DNA of 64,000 nt. Origin: Thalassobacillus pellis. GTDB lineage: Bacteria; Bacillota; Bacilli; Bacillales; Halobacillaceae. This document shows, in pieces, positions 34,454 to 42,733 of the stretch; position 1 is the first letter of the stretch, and every line of letters begins with the position of its first letter. Location: NCBI RefSeq assembly GCF_016908295.1, contig NZ_JAFBDO010000006.1, forward strand, positions 1 through 64,000, given 5' to 3'. Made by a program: the position numbers and the translations under genes. The notes under the pieces were generated by a model. The model saw nothing but the letters and a program-made list of their open reading frames with translations, was not told the DNA's origin and ran no database searches.

Positions 34454-35092
34454 ATGGGCGTTTACCGTACGTTTTGTTACAAAGTAGAAGATGTCTTTGT
34501 CGGTCTGTTCAGTAAGAAGCAGGACCCGGAAGAAGTGAAACAAAAAGTGAAGGAATATCGAGACCAAAAAGAGGCCATTAAGCAAAAGAAAAAAGAAGCA
34601 GCTCAAAAGCAGGCGGAAGAAGCAAAGAGACAAAAAGAATTGAAAAAGGAACAAGAACACCAGGAAGTACTTGCTTTATTGTCCAAGGTATTGGATCTTA
34701 ACAACACCAATTATACGGAGTATGAATACCGAGAAGTCAAAACCAACAAACACTTTTTCCAGCAGCTGGTCCAAACCATTTATGAACCGGAGGAACAGGG
34801 GTTGACGTTTCTCCATTGTGAGTTTGATAAGACGCGAAACAAAGAAATAAAAGGGTATTTGATCGCTACAAACAAACGCGTGTGGTTTGTTTCTAAATCT
34901 TTGCAATTCCAGCAAAAGTTCCGCTATCAGACCATCAAGGATCTCCGCTACCACCGTGATGGTATCTTAGAGAAAGAATTAAAGATTCAATATGGCACCA
35001 AGAAATTGGAATTCGATGAAATATATGAGCCAAAACAATTACAGAAATTAGTGAACATTATAGAGAGAAACTCCCTAAATGTTCATTGCTGA
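34454..35092 (+). CDS. Coiled-coil protein with bacterial PH domain
   Basis: About 212 residues. Residues ~25-85 are a Lys/Gln/Glu coiled coil. The C-terminal ~100 residues (KGYLIATNKRVWFVSKSL...FRYQTIKDLRYHRDG...) match the bacterial PH-domain (bPH) family, which usually binds membrane or partner proteins. No signal peptide. The ATG at 34454 follows AGGGGGAG. It sits just after the YHYH-domain gene. Confidence 0.75.
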   Translation: MGVYRTFCYKVEDVFVGLFSKKQDPEEVKQKVKEYRDQKEAIKQKKKEAAQKQAEEAKRQKELKKEQEHQEVLALLSKVLDLNNTNYTEYEYREVKTNKHFFQQLVQTIYEPEEQGLTFLHCEFDKTRNKEIKGYLIATNKRVWFVSKSLQFQQKFRYQTIKDLRYHRDGILEKELKIQYGTKKLEFDEIYEPKQLQKLVNIIERNSLNVHC

Positions 35093-35198
35093 AAGAAAAG
35101 GGTACGTTTTTTAAGCGAGCTCTTCTGTATTTTCGAGGTTTTTCGGTAAGAGGTAACTTGTTCCATTATAAGCTATTTTAGAAACGTGAGGTTTATCT

Positions 35199-36362
35199 AT
35201 GAAATTAAAAGCAGTATTTTCAAATGAAATGCCATTTATGGTACAGCTCCCTTCTGGAGATTATAAAGTAAAAGTTAAGTACGGTATTAATAATGAAGAA
35301 AATGAATTAATTTTATCTTTAACAGATGAAATGTACCGTTTACATCTTGATAGTCAGCCCGGTAAAGGTTCATATGTAGATGGGTTAGTTAGTAAACTTA
35401 ATAAATATATTAAGGATAATAATCTTAAAACCTATGCTTTTACTCCACTCAGAAGTTATGTAACTTGCAGCACGGAAAAAGAAATAACAATTACAGAGGA
35501 GAGGGCTAAAGGAATAAGAGAAGAAGACATTAAGGAAAAAACAATAAAACCTTTTCTTATTTCAGAAGGTATTAAGAATGGAAGACCTATAAATGGTGAA
35601 GAACTAAACAAAAAAGCAGCAGAGATTTATACAGAATTATCTGAGGAAGAAAAAAATGATATGAGAATAGAAGTTGTTGCTAAAAGAGAACTCTATAAAT
35701 TAACGGGTATTATTACTCATTATCATAAGGCGCTAAATACCTTTATAAAGCAATATAGATATGTCAGAAATGATTTTTTTGTTGAACCTTTAACGATTCA
35801 TACTTTAGAAGGAACTTTTGTTCAAACTTATATAGACAACAATTTGTATGAACAGTATAAACACGCTGGTAAAGCACCGTCTATTATAACCCATAGCCAA
35901 TGGATGCCCGATATTTCACCCATTGAGTTACAGGAATTGAAAAATAATCTGGTATCCTTTTATAGGATTAATCCTTCAAAAGAGTTAATTATAACAGCTA
36001 GAAACTTATTAGAAAGAGGAGAGTATAGATCGGCTGTTATTGAGGCAAACGCTGCTTTAGAAATAGCAGTAGCAGAAAAAATAACAGAAAAAATGAAAGA
36101 AAACGGTGATAGTACCACAGTTATTGATGCTTATTTAGCAAGAACAGAAACAAACTTTTATCAAAGATGTGATTATCAACTAAAGGCAAAGACTTCTTTT
36201 TCTTTTGTAACAGATAATTCAACTTTATGGAGAGTTATTAGTGCACATAGAAAGACTTTCAGGCATAAAATTGCTCATACTGCTTTAACCCCTCCATCTA
36301 ATGAAGTAGAAGGAATAATTGATGATTATGAGAGAGCAATACAATGGGTAGAGTCCCTTTGA
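35199..36362 (+). CDS. Protein with C-terminal HEPN-type domain, possible defence gene
   Basis: About 387 residues, A+T-rich, no membrane segment. The C-terminal ~120 residues form a helical region: TARNLLERGEYRSAVIEANA, AALEIAVAEKI, then AHRKTFRHKIAHTA. R355 and H360 (RHKIAH) give the RX4H spacing of HEPN ribonucleases. The N-terminal half is mixed and unrecognised. It may sense a trigger and act on RNA, as HEPN proteins of defence loci do. It lies about 520 bp upstream of the CBASS-like pair, ended by its own terminators, so it is probably separate. Confidence 0.55.
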   Translation: MKLKAVFSNEMPFMVQLPSGDYKVKVKYGINNEENELILSLTDEMYRLHLDSQPGKGSYVDGLVSKLNKYIKDNNLKTYAFTPLRSYVTCSTEKEITITEERAKGIREEDIKEKTIKPFLISEGIKNGRPINGEELNKKAAEIYTELSEEEKNDMRIEVVAKRELYKLTGIITHYHKALNTFIKQYRYVRNDFFVEPLTIHTLEGTFVQTYIDNNLYEQYKHAGKAPSIITHSQWMPDISPIELQELKNNLVSFYRINPSKELIITARNLLERGEYRSAVIEANAALEIAVAEKITEKMKENGDSTTVIDAYLARTETNFYQRCDYQLKAKTSFSFVTDNSTLWRVISAHRKTFRHKIAHTALTPPSNEVEGIIDDYERAIQWVESL

Positions 36363-36475
36363 TTATTTTGATGGTCATTTACTTAAAAACAAATAAGAAT
36401 GGTATTAAAATTGTAAATTACATATAAACGTCAAATGACTATGGCACGATGGAAAAGAGGTTTCGGTTGATAGTG

Positions 36476-36515
36476 AACAATAAAATCCTCTAATTAGAGG
36501 GCTTTATTGTTTTTC
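36476..36515 (+). terminator. Rho-independent terminator
   Basis: Long imperfect stem AACAATAAA...TTTATTGTT with inner CCTCT/AGAGG, followed by TTTTTC. It ends the HEPN-gene transcript about 110 bp downstream. Confidence 0.7.
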
Positions 36516-36711
36516 TACAAATTTAATAGTAGGCTCCTTTCTTTAGCAAGTTCCAAAACGTTTCCTTTTTTCTATAAGAAAATCTTTAAAGGTTCAGATT
36601 CCCTTTTAGGACATTACTCCCATAGTCGTTCTTCATTCTTGGTATTACCAAGTGATAATTTAATGAAGTGACAAAAGCTTAATTTCTCACTACAACCAAA
36701 AAGTCATTTAA

Positions 36712-36744
36712 TGAAACAGCAGTCCGAAAAGGCTGCTGTTTTAA
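36712..36744 (+). terminator. Hairpin upstream of the CBASS-like genes
   Basis: Stem AAACAGCAG/CTGCTGTTT with a short loop. It may separate the defence pair from upstream transcription. Confidence 0.6.
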
Positions 36745-36880
36745 ATATTTAGGTAGGTTATGAAAAATTGATTTTAGCATGTATATCTTTCTAACAAAAA
36801 AAGCATCATATTCTAGGTGCGCTACCCAGCTGCTAGTTTGCTATAATGTAATAGGGAAATAAAAGTAAAAGAGGGATAAA

Positions 36881-37498
36881 TTGGATAGGAATAGTTTGTT
36901 AAAGTCTATTGCGATAAAGGGATATGATATCGGATTTGGAGCTAAGAAGCATTTCGCCACATTTGATATGGCCTGTAAGGTTCCAAATTTTATTGCTCTT
37001 GGCACATTAACTGCCGGGGTTGTTCAACTAGGTTTTGAGATACCAGGACTGATAAGCAAAATATTATCTGTTTTATTAATATCCATTGGTATAGCTTCGA
37101 TTTTTATTAATCATTATGCAGATAAAAAACAAGAATACGTAGATGCCGGTGTGACAATTAATACGATATACCAAGAGCTAAGAAACTTGTATTTTAAAGT
37201 GCAAGGGACGAGAGAAGATGATGAAGAACGTTTGGAAGAGCACGAACAAGCTTATAACGAACTTATTAAACGATTTAATGAAACGGGGATCACCCAACAG
37301 ATAGTTTTCAGCGATTGGTATGCCCATTATAAATTTTTTGTCCAATTGGAGACGGATTGGATTGAAGAACAGAGGCCGTTTAAATTCAAGGATAAAATGC
37401 CATTAGCATTTAGGTGGGCGCTATATTTGCTTGTGGGTTCACTAGCTATAGTGATTGTTACCGTCGTTGTATTGTTCATTTATAATCTGCTCATTTAA
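36881..37498 (+). CDS. SLATT-type membrane effector of a CBASS-like system
   Basis: About 205 residues. Two hydrophobic segments lie near residues 40-62 and 65-85 (FIALGTLTAGVVQLGF and ILSVLLISIGIASIFI), with a third at the C-terminus (LYLLVGSLAIVIVTVVVLFI). The cytoplasmic loop between is charged and helical. This fits SLATT-domain proteins, membrane effectors paired with CD-NTases. On activation they are thought to disrupt the membrane. TTG start with AGAGGGAT. The next gene begins 10 bp later. Confidence 0.7.
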   Translation: MDRNSLLKSIAIKGYDIGFGAKKHFATFDMACKVPNFIALGTLTAGVVQLGFEIPGLISKILSVLLISIGIASIFINHYADKKQEYVDAGVTINTIYQELRNLYFKVQGTREDDEERLEEHEQAYNELIKRFNETGITQQIVFSDWYAHYKFFVQLETDWIEEQRPFKFKDKMPLAFRWALYLLVGSLAIVIVTVVVLFIYNLLI

Positions 37499-37508
37499 GG
37501 AGGATTTT

Positions 37509-38825
37509 ATGGGGATAGAGAAAGCTTTCGAAGAGTTCATTGATTACTTGCAGGATATTGAATTCAAAGATAAAGAGAAACGTATGAAACGTATTACTAA
37601 GAAACTAAATAAAGCCTATTACAATGGAAATGAAAGTGAAGAGGAGCATTTCTTGCTAGTAGGTTCTTTGGGAAGGAAAACAGCTATAAAAGGAGTTAGT
37701 GATGTGGATATAGCATTTGTATTCCCCGAAGAAATCTATAGGAAATATGATGCTCGTAAAAATAATGGCCAGTCTGATTTGCTGCAGGATGTCAAAACTA
37801 CGTTATCTGAATTAGCATCAAGAACGATAGTGCGAGGAGACGGGCAAGTGGTTGTTTTAGAATTTACCGACTATGAAGTGGAGTTATGTCCTTACTTTTA
37901 TAAAGATGAAGAAAGCTACCTCTATCCTAATTCCAATAATGGTGGTTCATGGCAAGTCACCAAACCTATTCCGGAAATCACTAAGAGTGAAATCATGATG
38001 AATGAATCAGATGGCAATTTTCAAAATGTATGCAATTTAATGCGGGCGTGGAAAAATAAGCAAGGTTTTAAGTTTGGCGGATTGCTAATCGATACTCTCG
38101 TTTATAAGTTTTTTCTAGAAAATCCACACAATTATAAAGCCGATTTTTCAGACTACACTCAACTTCTAAAGGACTTATTCTATTATTTGAAAGGGTTAAA
38201 TAAGGACCAAAAATATTGGTTGGCAGTGGGGAGTAACCAACGAGTATTTAATAAAGAGGGAAAGTTTGTTGCAAAAGCAAAGAATGCATACAACAAGATA
38301 AAAGACATTCCTAATGACAGCGATGAAATGTATGGAAAGATGAGAGAGATTTTTGGAAACAAGTTACCTAACATAATAGAAGAGAGAGTTGAAAAGAGCT
38401 TTTTCGAGGCATTCGGTTCAAAAGATACAGAGGAATTCATTGAAAATATGTATCCTGTAGACATTCGTTATCCAATAGAGGTAAATTGCGAAGTAACTCA
38501 AGATGGGTGGAGGAAAACAGCTTTACAAAAAATCCCGTTTTTACAAGCAGACAAGAAATTAGAGTTCAAGGCTATAATATCCGCTGATATTGAAGAACCA
38601 TATGATATCAAATGGAAGGTTCGAAACGTTGGAGAAATAGCTCACAAGAGAAATATGATAAGAGGGCAAATCGAGGAAGGAAAAGTCGATAAACATACTC
38701 ACAGGGAAACAACGAAATTTAAAGGTCATCATTATGTTGAGGCATATGTAATTAAGAATGGTGTGGTGGTCGCCAAAGGAAGGGTAGACGTTCCGATAAA
38801 TGTTAAAAAGGAATTAAGAGTATAA
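37509..38825 (+). CDS. CD-NTase (SMODS) with AGS-C sensor domain, CBASS-like
   Basis: About 438 residues. The nucleotidyltransferase core has GS at 52-53 and DVD at 65-67 in LVGSLGRKTAIKGVSDVDIA, with a further acidic residue likely in the VVLEFTDYEVELCPYF strand. Residues ~150-300 are the helical PAP-like part. The C-terminal ~130 residues (KWKVRNVGEIAHKRN...KGHHYVEAYVIKNGVVVAKG) resemble the Adenylyl/Guanylyl and SMODS C-terminal sensor domain. It would make a cyclic nucleotide signal on phage infection for the SLATT partner. ATG with AAGGAGG. Confidence 0.85.
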   Translation: MGIEKAFEEFIDYLQDIEFKDKEKRMKRITKKLNKAYYNGNESEEEHFLLVGSLGRKTAIKGVSDVDIAFVFPEEIYRKYDARKNNGQSDLLQDVKTTLSELASRTIVRGDGQVVVLEFTDYEVELCPYFYKDEESYLYPNSNNGGSWQVTKPIPEITKSEIMMNESDGNFQNVCNLMRAWKNKQGFKFGGLLIDTLVYKFFLENPHNYKADFSDYTQLLKDLFYYLKGLNKDQKYWLAVGSNQRVFNKEGKFVAKAKNAYNKIKDIPNDSDEMYGKMREIFGNKLPNIIEERVEKSFFEAFGSKDTEEFIENMYPVDIRYPIEVNCEVTQDGWRKTALQKIPFLQADKKLEFKAIISADIEEPYDIKWKVRNVGEIAHKRNMIRGQIEEGKVDKHTHRETTKFKGHHYVEAYVIKNGVVVAKGRVDVPINVKKELRV

Positions 38826-38871
38826 AGTATAAAAAAGCCTACCTACTTTAGAGTGGGAGGAGGAAGATAAA

Positions 38872-39199
38872 TGAAAGATGAATTAGTAAATTATAGGGCT
38901 GGTGGATGGTGTTATTATGGTATTAACACTGTCTAAAGTCCCTCATTTAAAGAAACAGATAATATAGGTAAATTTAATGAAATGCGAGAATTAATACTTT
39001 AGGCAATCAAACAAGGTATCACTCCATTAATTAAACATACTGATCTTGATATGATTAATTTAATCCACGTTCAAAAGATGGCTCATGGGTGATTGTTTGG
39101 TATTCAACTGATGAAGAAAATGCTCTAAAGGGTTTAGCTAAATTTTTGATTGTTCATGGGTTAGTAGCAAAAAGTGGAATATTGGTTAGAGGGTGTTAA
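38872..39199 (+). pseudogene. Degraded small hypothetical gene
   Basis: Starts with MKDELVNYRAGGWCYYGINT and then stops. Coding-like pieces continue in the same region (PSFKETDNIGKFNEMRELI; DGSWVIVWYSTDEENALKGL) separated by stops and shifts. This looks like the remains of an immunity- or barnase-inhibitor-sized protein, but I do not identify it. Confidence 0.4.
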
Positions 39200-39248
39200 A
39201 AAAAGGATCGAGGATTGGTTAGTGAACCAACACAAGTGTAGTCATAAA

Positions 39249-39278
39249 ACAAACGTAAACGTTGACGTTTACGTTTGT
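39249..39278. repeat. NNACGT phased palindromic site 21
   Basis: Perfect four-unit site with TGACGT centre, identical to the copy at 39887-39916. Confidence 0.9.
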
Positions 39279-39487
39279 TTTATATTTCAAAAGGTAATAC
39301 TCGTGTAGCTAGGAGGGGATGCTCCTAATATTGATGTCTCTGTTTTATGTCTTATAAAAAAGATTATTCCCGCGACAATTTCTCACCCATAACATATCCC
39401 TACAGTTAATGTTTGGATACCATAATCTCCATTGATAAGAATCATAGGTTCATTGGGTTCACTCTCCTTTCCTTTTTCATTTATCCT

Positions 39488-39510
39488 TAGGACACATTCC
39501 ATAAGTCCAA
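39488..39510. repeat. GGACA-TGTCC repeated element, copy 3
   Basis: TAGGACACATTCC...AGTCCAAG, about 40 bp upstream of the decayed HEPN/MNT copy. Confidence 0.6.
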
Positions 39511-39548
39511 GACTTACGTTTTCTCTAACAGGAAAAAGCAGGGGTTTT

Positions 39549-39867
39549 ATGAGCGATTCCACCGGCTTGCGGGTACGAATCTTAGAGCAGCTAAAAATCA
39601 TTGTATTCGACCAATTGACAGCCCAAAAGGTTCGTGTCTATTTATTAGATCATGGGCAAGGGAAGAGGAAAAATAAAGTTCCGATATTGATATGGAGATT
39701 GTGAAAAAGGAGGGGATTATATGGAAGGCAGCGATTAGAAGCAGCCGGGTAGTCTATCTCTTCCAGGATGATGAAGCAATAGCACTCAAAATACAAGCCA
39801 ATTTGCATGTGTATGATGATGTATTACAAAAATAGATCGACTGTATACGAGATAAGGTAGCAACATA
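39549..39867 (+). pseudogene. Decayed second HEPN/MNT module
   Basis: Opens as MSDSTGLRVRILEQLKIIVF, matching the MNT protein, then loses frame at the GS motif (TTTGGATC replaced by TTAGATC). A deletion between two short GCAGC repeats removed most of the HEPN gene, but its end (CAAGCCAATTTGCATGTGTA) is still recognisable. Upstream and downstream sequence also match the 32.1-33.0 kb locus, so the whole locus was duplicated and one copy has decayed. Confidence 0.8.
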
Positions 39868-39886
39868 AATACCAAGGTTCCATAAA

Positions 39887-39916
39887 ACAAACGTAAACGT
39901 TGACGTTTACGTTTGT
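39887..39916. repeat. NNACGT phased palindromic site 22
   Basis: Perfect four-unit site immediately after the decayed HEPN/MNT copy, as the intact locus is followed by site 20. Confidence 0.9.
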
Positions 39917-40274
39917 TTTATGACCGAGAAAAGGAAAGCAATCGGTTTGGGGCTGGTTTCCTTTCGCAGGCATGCGTAACGGAGCGGAAGCAAACCGTGC
40001 TAGAGGAATATTATCTGGTAGACGAAAAGGGGGTTCAACTCTTACTAAGGGTTACTTACTGTGACTTAGAAACAGACCTTTGATAAGAATCAAGTCTTTT
40101 ATCACATGGAGACATGGAATGACCAATACCTTGCCTGCCTGTAGCGAAAAGCTATCTATCAGGTGTACAATACATAAAAAATTCCTACTGAATTTTATTT
40201 GAAAGTTACCTGGACTGTAAATAATTTATATTTTTTTTAAGTCCGAAAAAATAGAATAGTCTAAAAATTCAGTA

Positions 40275-40302
40275 TTGAAAACGCTTTATTTTTATGTATA
40301 AT
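40275..40302 (+). promoter_or_regulatory. Promoter with cre-like site for the ABC operon
   Basis: TTGAAA, a 16-bp spacer, then TATAAT (40297-40302). A near-match to the CcpA site, TGAAAACGCTTTAT (40276-40289), overlaps the -35 and spacer. This suggests carbon catabolite repression. Confidence 0.55.
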
Positions 40303-40451
40303 GAGAATAAAGTATCTAAGGCTTGGTTTATTTCTTGCTAGATTTTTAAATTTAAGGATGGGGGGACGATAAAGAATAAAAGGTAATTACCTTATTAATA
40401 AAGATAGGTACCTAATGATAACTTGTTTGGTATTGGTTTAGTAATAAAGGT

Positions 40452-40490
40452 CATTATGTATGATTTAAATATAATGATGTAATGATGATT
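40452..40490. promoter_or_regulatory. Candidate GntR operator upstream of the ABC operon
   Basis: CATTAT...ATAATG inverted arms and the string ATAATGATGT. A closely related string recurs in reverse orientation at 44672-44690, upstream of the aldehyde dehydrogenase gene. The nearby GntR protein is the candidate binder. Confidence 0.4.
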
Positions 40491-40516
40491 GAAATCGAAA
40501 AAAGGAGGACTTACAA

Positions 40517-41776
40517 GTGAAAAAACGAATGTATGTACTGCTATCAATTCTTCTGGTGGTTAGTCTTTCGCTCATGGGGTGCAATTCAGGAGCTTCTACT
40601 GCAGAAGGAGGAAGTTCTTCTGATGGAAAAACTAAAACGATAAACTTTGTACATTGGAGGGGAGAAGATAATGAAGCCTTTAGTCATTTAATTAAAAAGT
40701 TTGAAGAAAAAAATCCGGGTATCAAGGTACAAATGAATATATACTCCTCGAATTCGTATCAATCCAAAATACAGCCAACTTTACTCTCAGGGAAAGGTGC
40801 CGATGTATTTGCTAGTTTCCCAGGTTCTAGATTTTCTGTGTTACAAAAAGCAGGGGCCTATGAGGACCTTAGTGATCAAGAATTTTTAAACAGTTTTTCC
40901 GAAAACTTACTTAAAGCCGGACAAGTAGATGGTAAGCAATTAGCCGTCCCCTTCCAACTCGTTTATAACCAACCTGTTTATAATAAGGGTATTTTTGAAG
41001 AACTTGGTCTTACCCCACCAGACGATTGGAAAGGTTTTTTAGAACTTTGTGAAACTTTAAAGAAAAATGGGTATATACCTCTTTTATGGTCAGGGGACAT
41101 CAGCGCAGGCCAATTTATTAATCCAATGGTAATGAACAACCAACCAACTGCAGATGCATTAGCTCGTATCGAAAAAGGAGAAGTGAAGTTAACAGACGAG
41201 TGGTTTGTTAAAACTCTGTCCCAAATTAAAACTCTTAATGATAACGGATACTTACAAGAAAACCCTCTAGGAACGAAAAAAGCTGGTGCAGCTTCCATGC
41301 TTGCGCAAGAAAAAGGAGCCATGCTCGCACATGGATCCTATATAATGGCGACGGTTAAACAACAAAACCCAGACATTAAACTAGGATTACTTGCCCCAAT
41401 TACAGTGCCGAAAGACAAAGCTAAATATTTAGGGATTCATACGGCAACCTTTATGTTAGGCATTAACAAAAACTCTAAATATAAGGAAGCTGCCGCCAAA
41501 TTTATTGAGTTTCTAACCCAACCTGAAAATGCGTCCTACTATGCTAAAAAAACTGGGCAACTACTTACATTAAAAGAGGTAGAATATGACTCACCTGCAC
41601 TCAAGGAAAGTGCAAAGTGGGTGGAAAAAGAAACCCTTTTTCAACCGCGATACATGATTACAGTACCTGAAGTGGAACAGGCTATTGTCACAGCGGTAGA
41701 TGATGTCATTATGGGGATGGACCCAGAAGAGGCTGCAAAAAAAGCACAGGAGGAAGTGAATCGTGCAATTAAATAA
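40517..41776 (+). CDS. ABC transporter solute-binding lipoprotein (sugar type)
   Basis: About 419 residues. The lipobox SLMGC gives an anchored mature protein. The fold motifs of family-1 binding proteins are present: HWRGEDNEAFSHLIKKFEEK, then GADVFASFPGS, the LAVPFQLVYNQPVYNKGIF hinge, and EAAAKFIEFLTQPENA near the end. It captures a carbohydrate, probably sulfoquinovose or a glycoside of it from gene context. GTG with AAAGGAGG. It is the first gene of an operon with two permeases; no ATPase gene is in the cluster, so a shared one (MsmX-like) is expected. Confidence 0.9.
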   Translation: MKKRMYVLLSILLVVSLSLMGCNSGASTAEGGSSSDGKTKTINFVHWRGEDNEAFSHLIKKFEEKNPGIKVQMNIYSSNSYQSKIQPTLLSGKGADVFASFPGSRFSVLQKAGAYEDLSDQEFLNSFSENLLKAGQVDGKQLAVPFQLVYNQPVYNKGIFEELGLTPPDDWKGFLELCETLKKNGYIPLLWSGDISAGQFINPMVMNNQPTADALARIEKGEVKLTDEWFVKTLSQIKTLNDNGYLQENPLGTKKAGAASMLAQEKGAMLAHGSYIMATVKQQNPDIKLGLLAPITVPKDKAKYLGIHTATFMLGINKNSKYKEAAAKFIEFLTQPENASYYAKKTGQLLTLKEVEYDSPALKESAKWVEKETLFQPRYMITVPEVEQAIVTAVDDVIMGMDPEEAAKKAQEEVNRAIK

Positions 41777-42716
41777 TAGTGCTGGAACTGTAAAAGGGAA
41801 ATCTTCTCCTTTTTACAGTTCCAAAATTAGAAGGAAGAAGTTAAAAGTTAACTGGGCGTTGTTCATGTTTGTCCTCCCTGGTTTTTTGGTTTATAGTGTT
41901 TTCTTTGCTGGTCCCACTATAGCAGCTTTAGTTCTTAGCTTTACTGACTGGAACGGAATTGCAGCAGAGCTAAATTTTATCGGATTTAGTAACTACATTG
42001 AGCTATTTACAAATGACCCCATCTTTTATCAATCTTTAACCAATAATTTAAAATTCACGGTTAGTGTACTTGCTTTTCAAACCGTTTTAAGTTTGGTATT
42101 TGCCATCATGTTGGTTAAGAATACTAAAGCTAATGTCTTTTATCGTTCTATATTCTTTTTCCCCACTGTCGTAGCATCGGTCTCTATTGCTTTTACATGG
42201 AACTTTATGTATGACCCTAATATTGGGGTAATTAATAATACCCTTTCGGCCATAGGACTTGAAAATTTAACACAATCCTGGCTGGGGAATCCCGATATAG
42301 CAATCTATAGTATAGCGTTCATTCAATTTTGGATGCATACGGGCCAGATGCTCATCATTTTTGTTGCCGGATTGCATTCCATACCAAAGGAACTATACGA
42401 AGCTGCCAGTATAGAAGGTGCAGGGAAGTGGCATACGTTTCGATATGTCACATGGCCGCTGCTTGCTCCGTCGGCTACTATAGTTGTTGCCTATACGACG
42501 ATTCAGAGTTTCAAGGCATTCGACCTGATCATAGCTACAACTAATGGGGGACCCTCCTATGCAACAGAGATTTTATCCTTATTGCTTTATCATGAAGCTT
42601 TTAATAATTTTAGATTCGGTTATTCTTCCGCTATTTCGGTAATTTTTATGATTATCATTGCGGTGATAACCATTGTACAATTCAGAATATTAAAATCAAA
42701 TGATGTTAAGTATTAA
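41763..42716 (+). CDS. ABC transporter permease (MalF type)
   Basis: About 317 residues with six membrane helices. The cytoplasmic EAA loop is EAASIEGAGKWHTFRYVTWP. It forms the channel with the next permease. GTG start (AGGAGGAAGTGAATC before it) overlapping the binding-protein stop by 14 bp. Confidence 0.9.
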   Translation: MQLNNSAGTVKGKSSPFYSSKIRRKKLKVNWALFMFVLPGFLVYSVFFAGPTIAALVLSFTDWNGIAAELNFIGFSNYIELFTNDPIFYQSLTNNLKFTVSVLAFQTVLSLVFAIMLVKNTKANVFYRSIFFFPTVVASVSIAFTWNFMYDPNIGVINNTLSAIGLENLTQSWLGNPDIAIYSIAFIQFWMHTGQMLIIFVAGLHSIPKELYEAASIEGAGKWHTFRYVTWPLLAPSATIVVAYTTIQSFKAFDLIIATTNGGPSYATEILSLLLYHEAFNNFRFGYSSAISVIFMIIIAVITIVQFRILKSNDVKY

Positions 42717-42733
42717 TGGGGGAGGGGAATACA

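Larger units (their letters stand above)
39984..40516. other. Intergenic leader of the sugar ABC transporter operon
   Basis: No supported gene. It holds a promoter with a cre-like overlap (40275-40302) and two ATAATGATG-type half sites (40452-40490). Confidence 0.6.

Noticed and set aside
5341-39916. The palindromes as ordinary rho-independent terminators
   Set aside because: Some copies do lie at gene ends with T-runs, but many lie in promoters or empty gaps with no T-run, and the shared ACGT phase is not needed for a terminator. A secondary terminator role at some sites remains possible.
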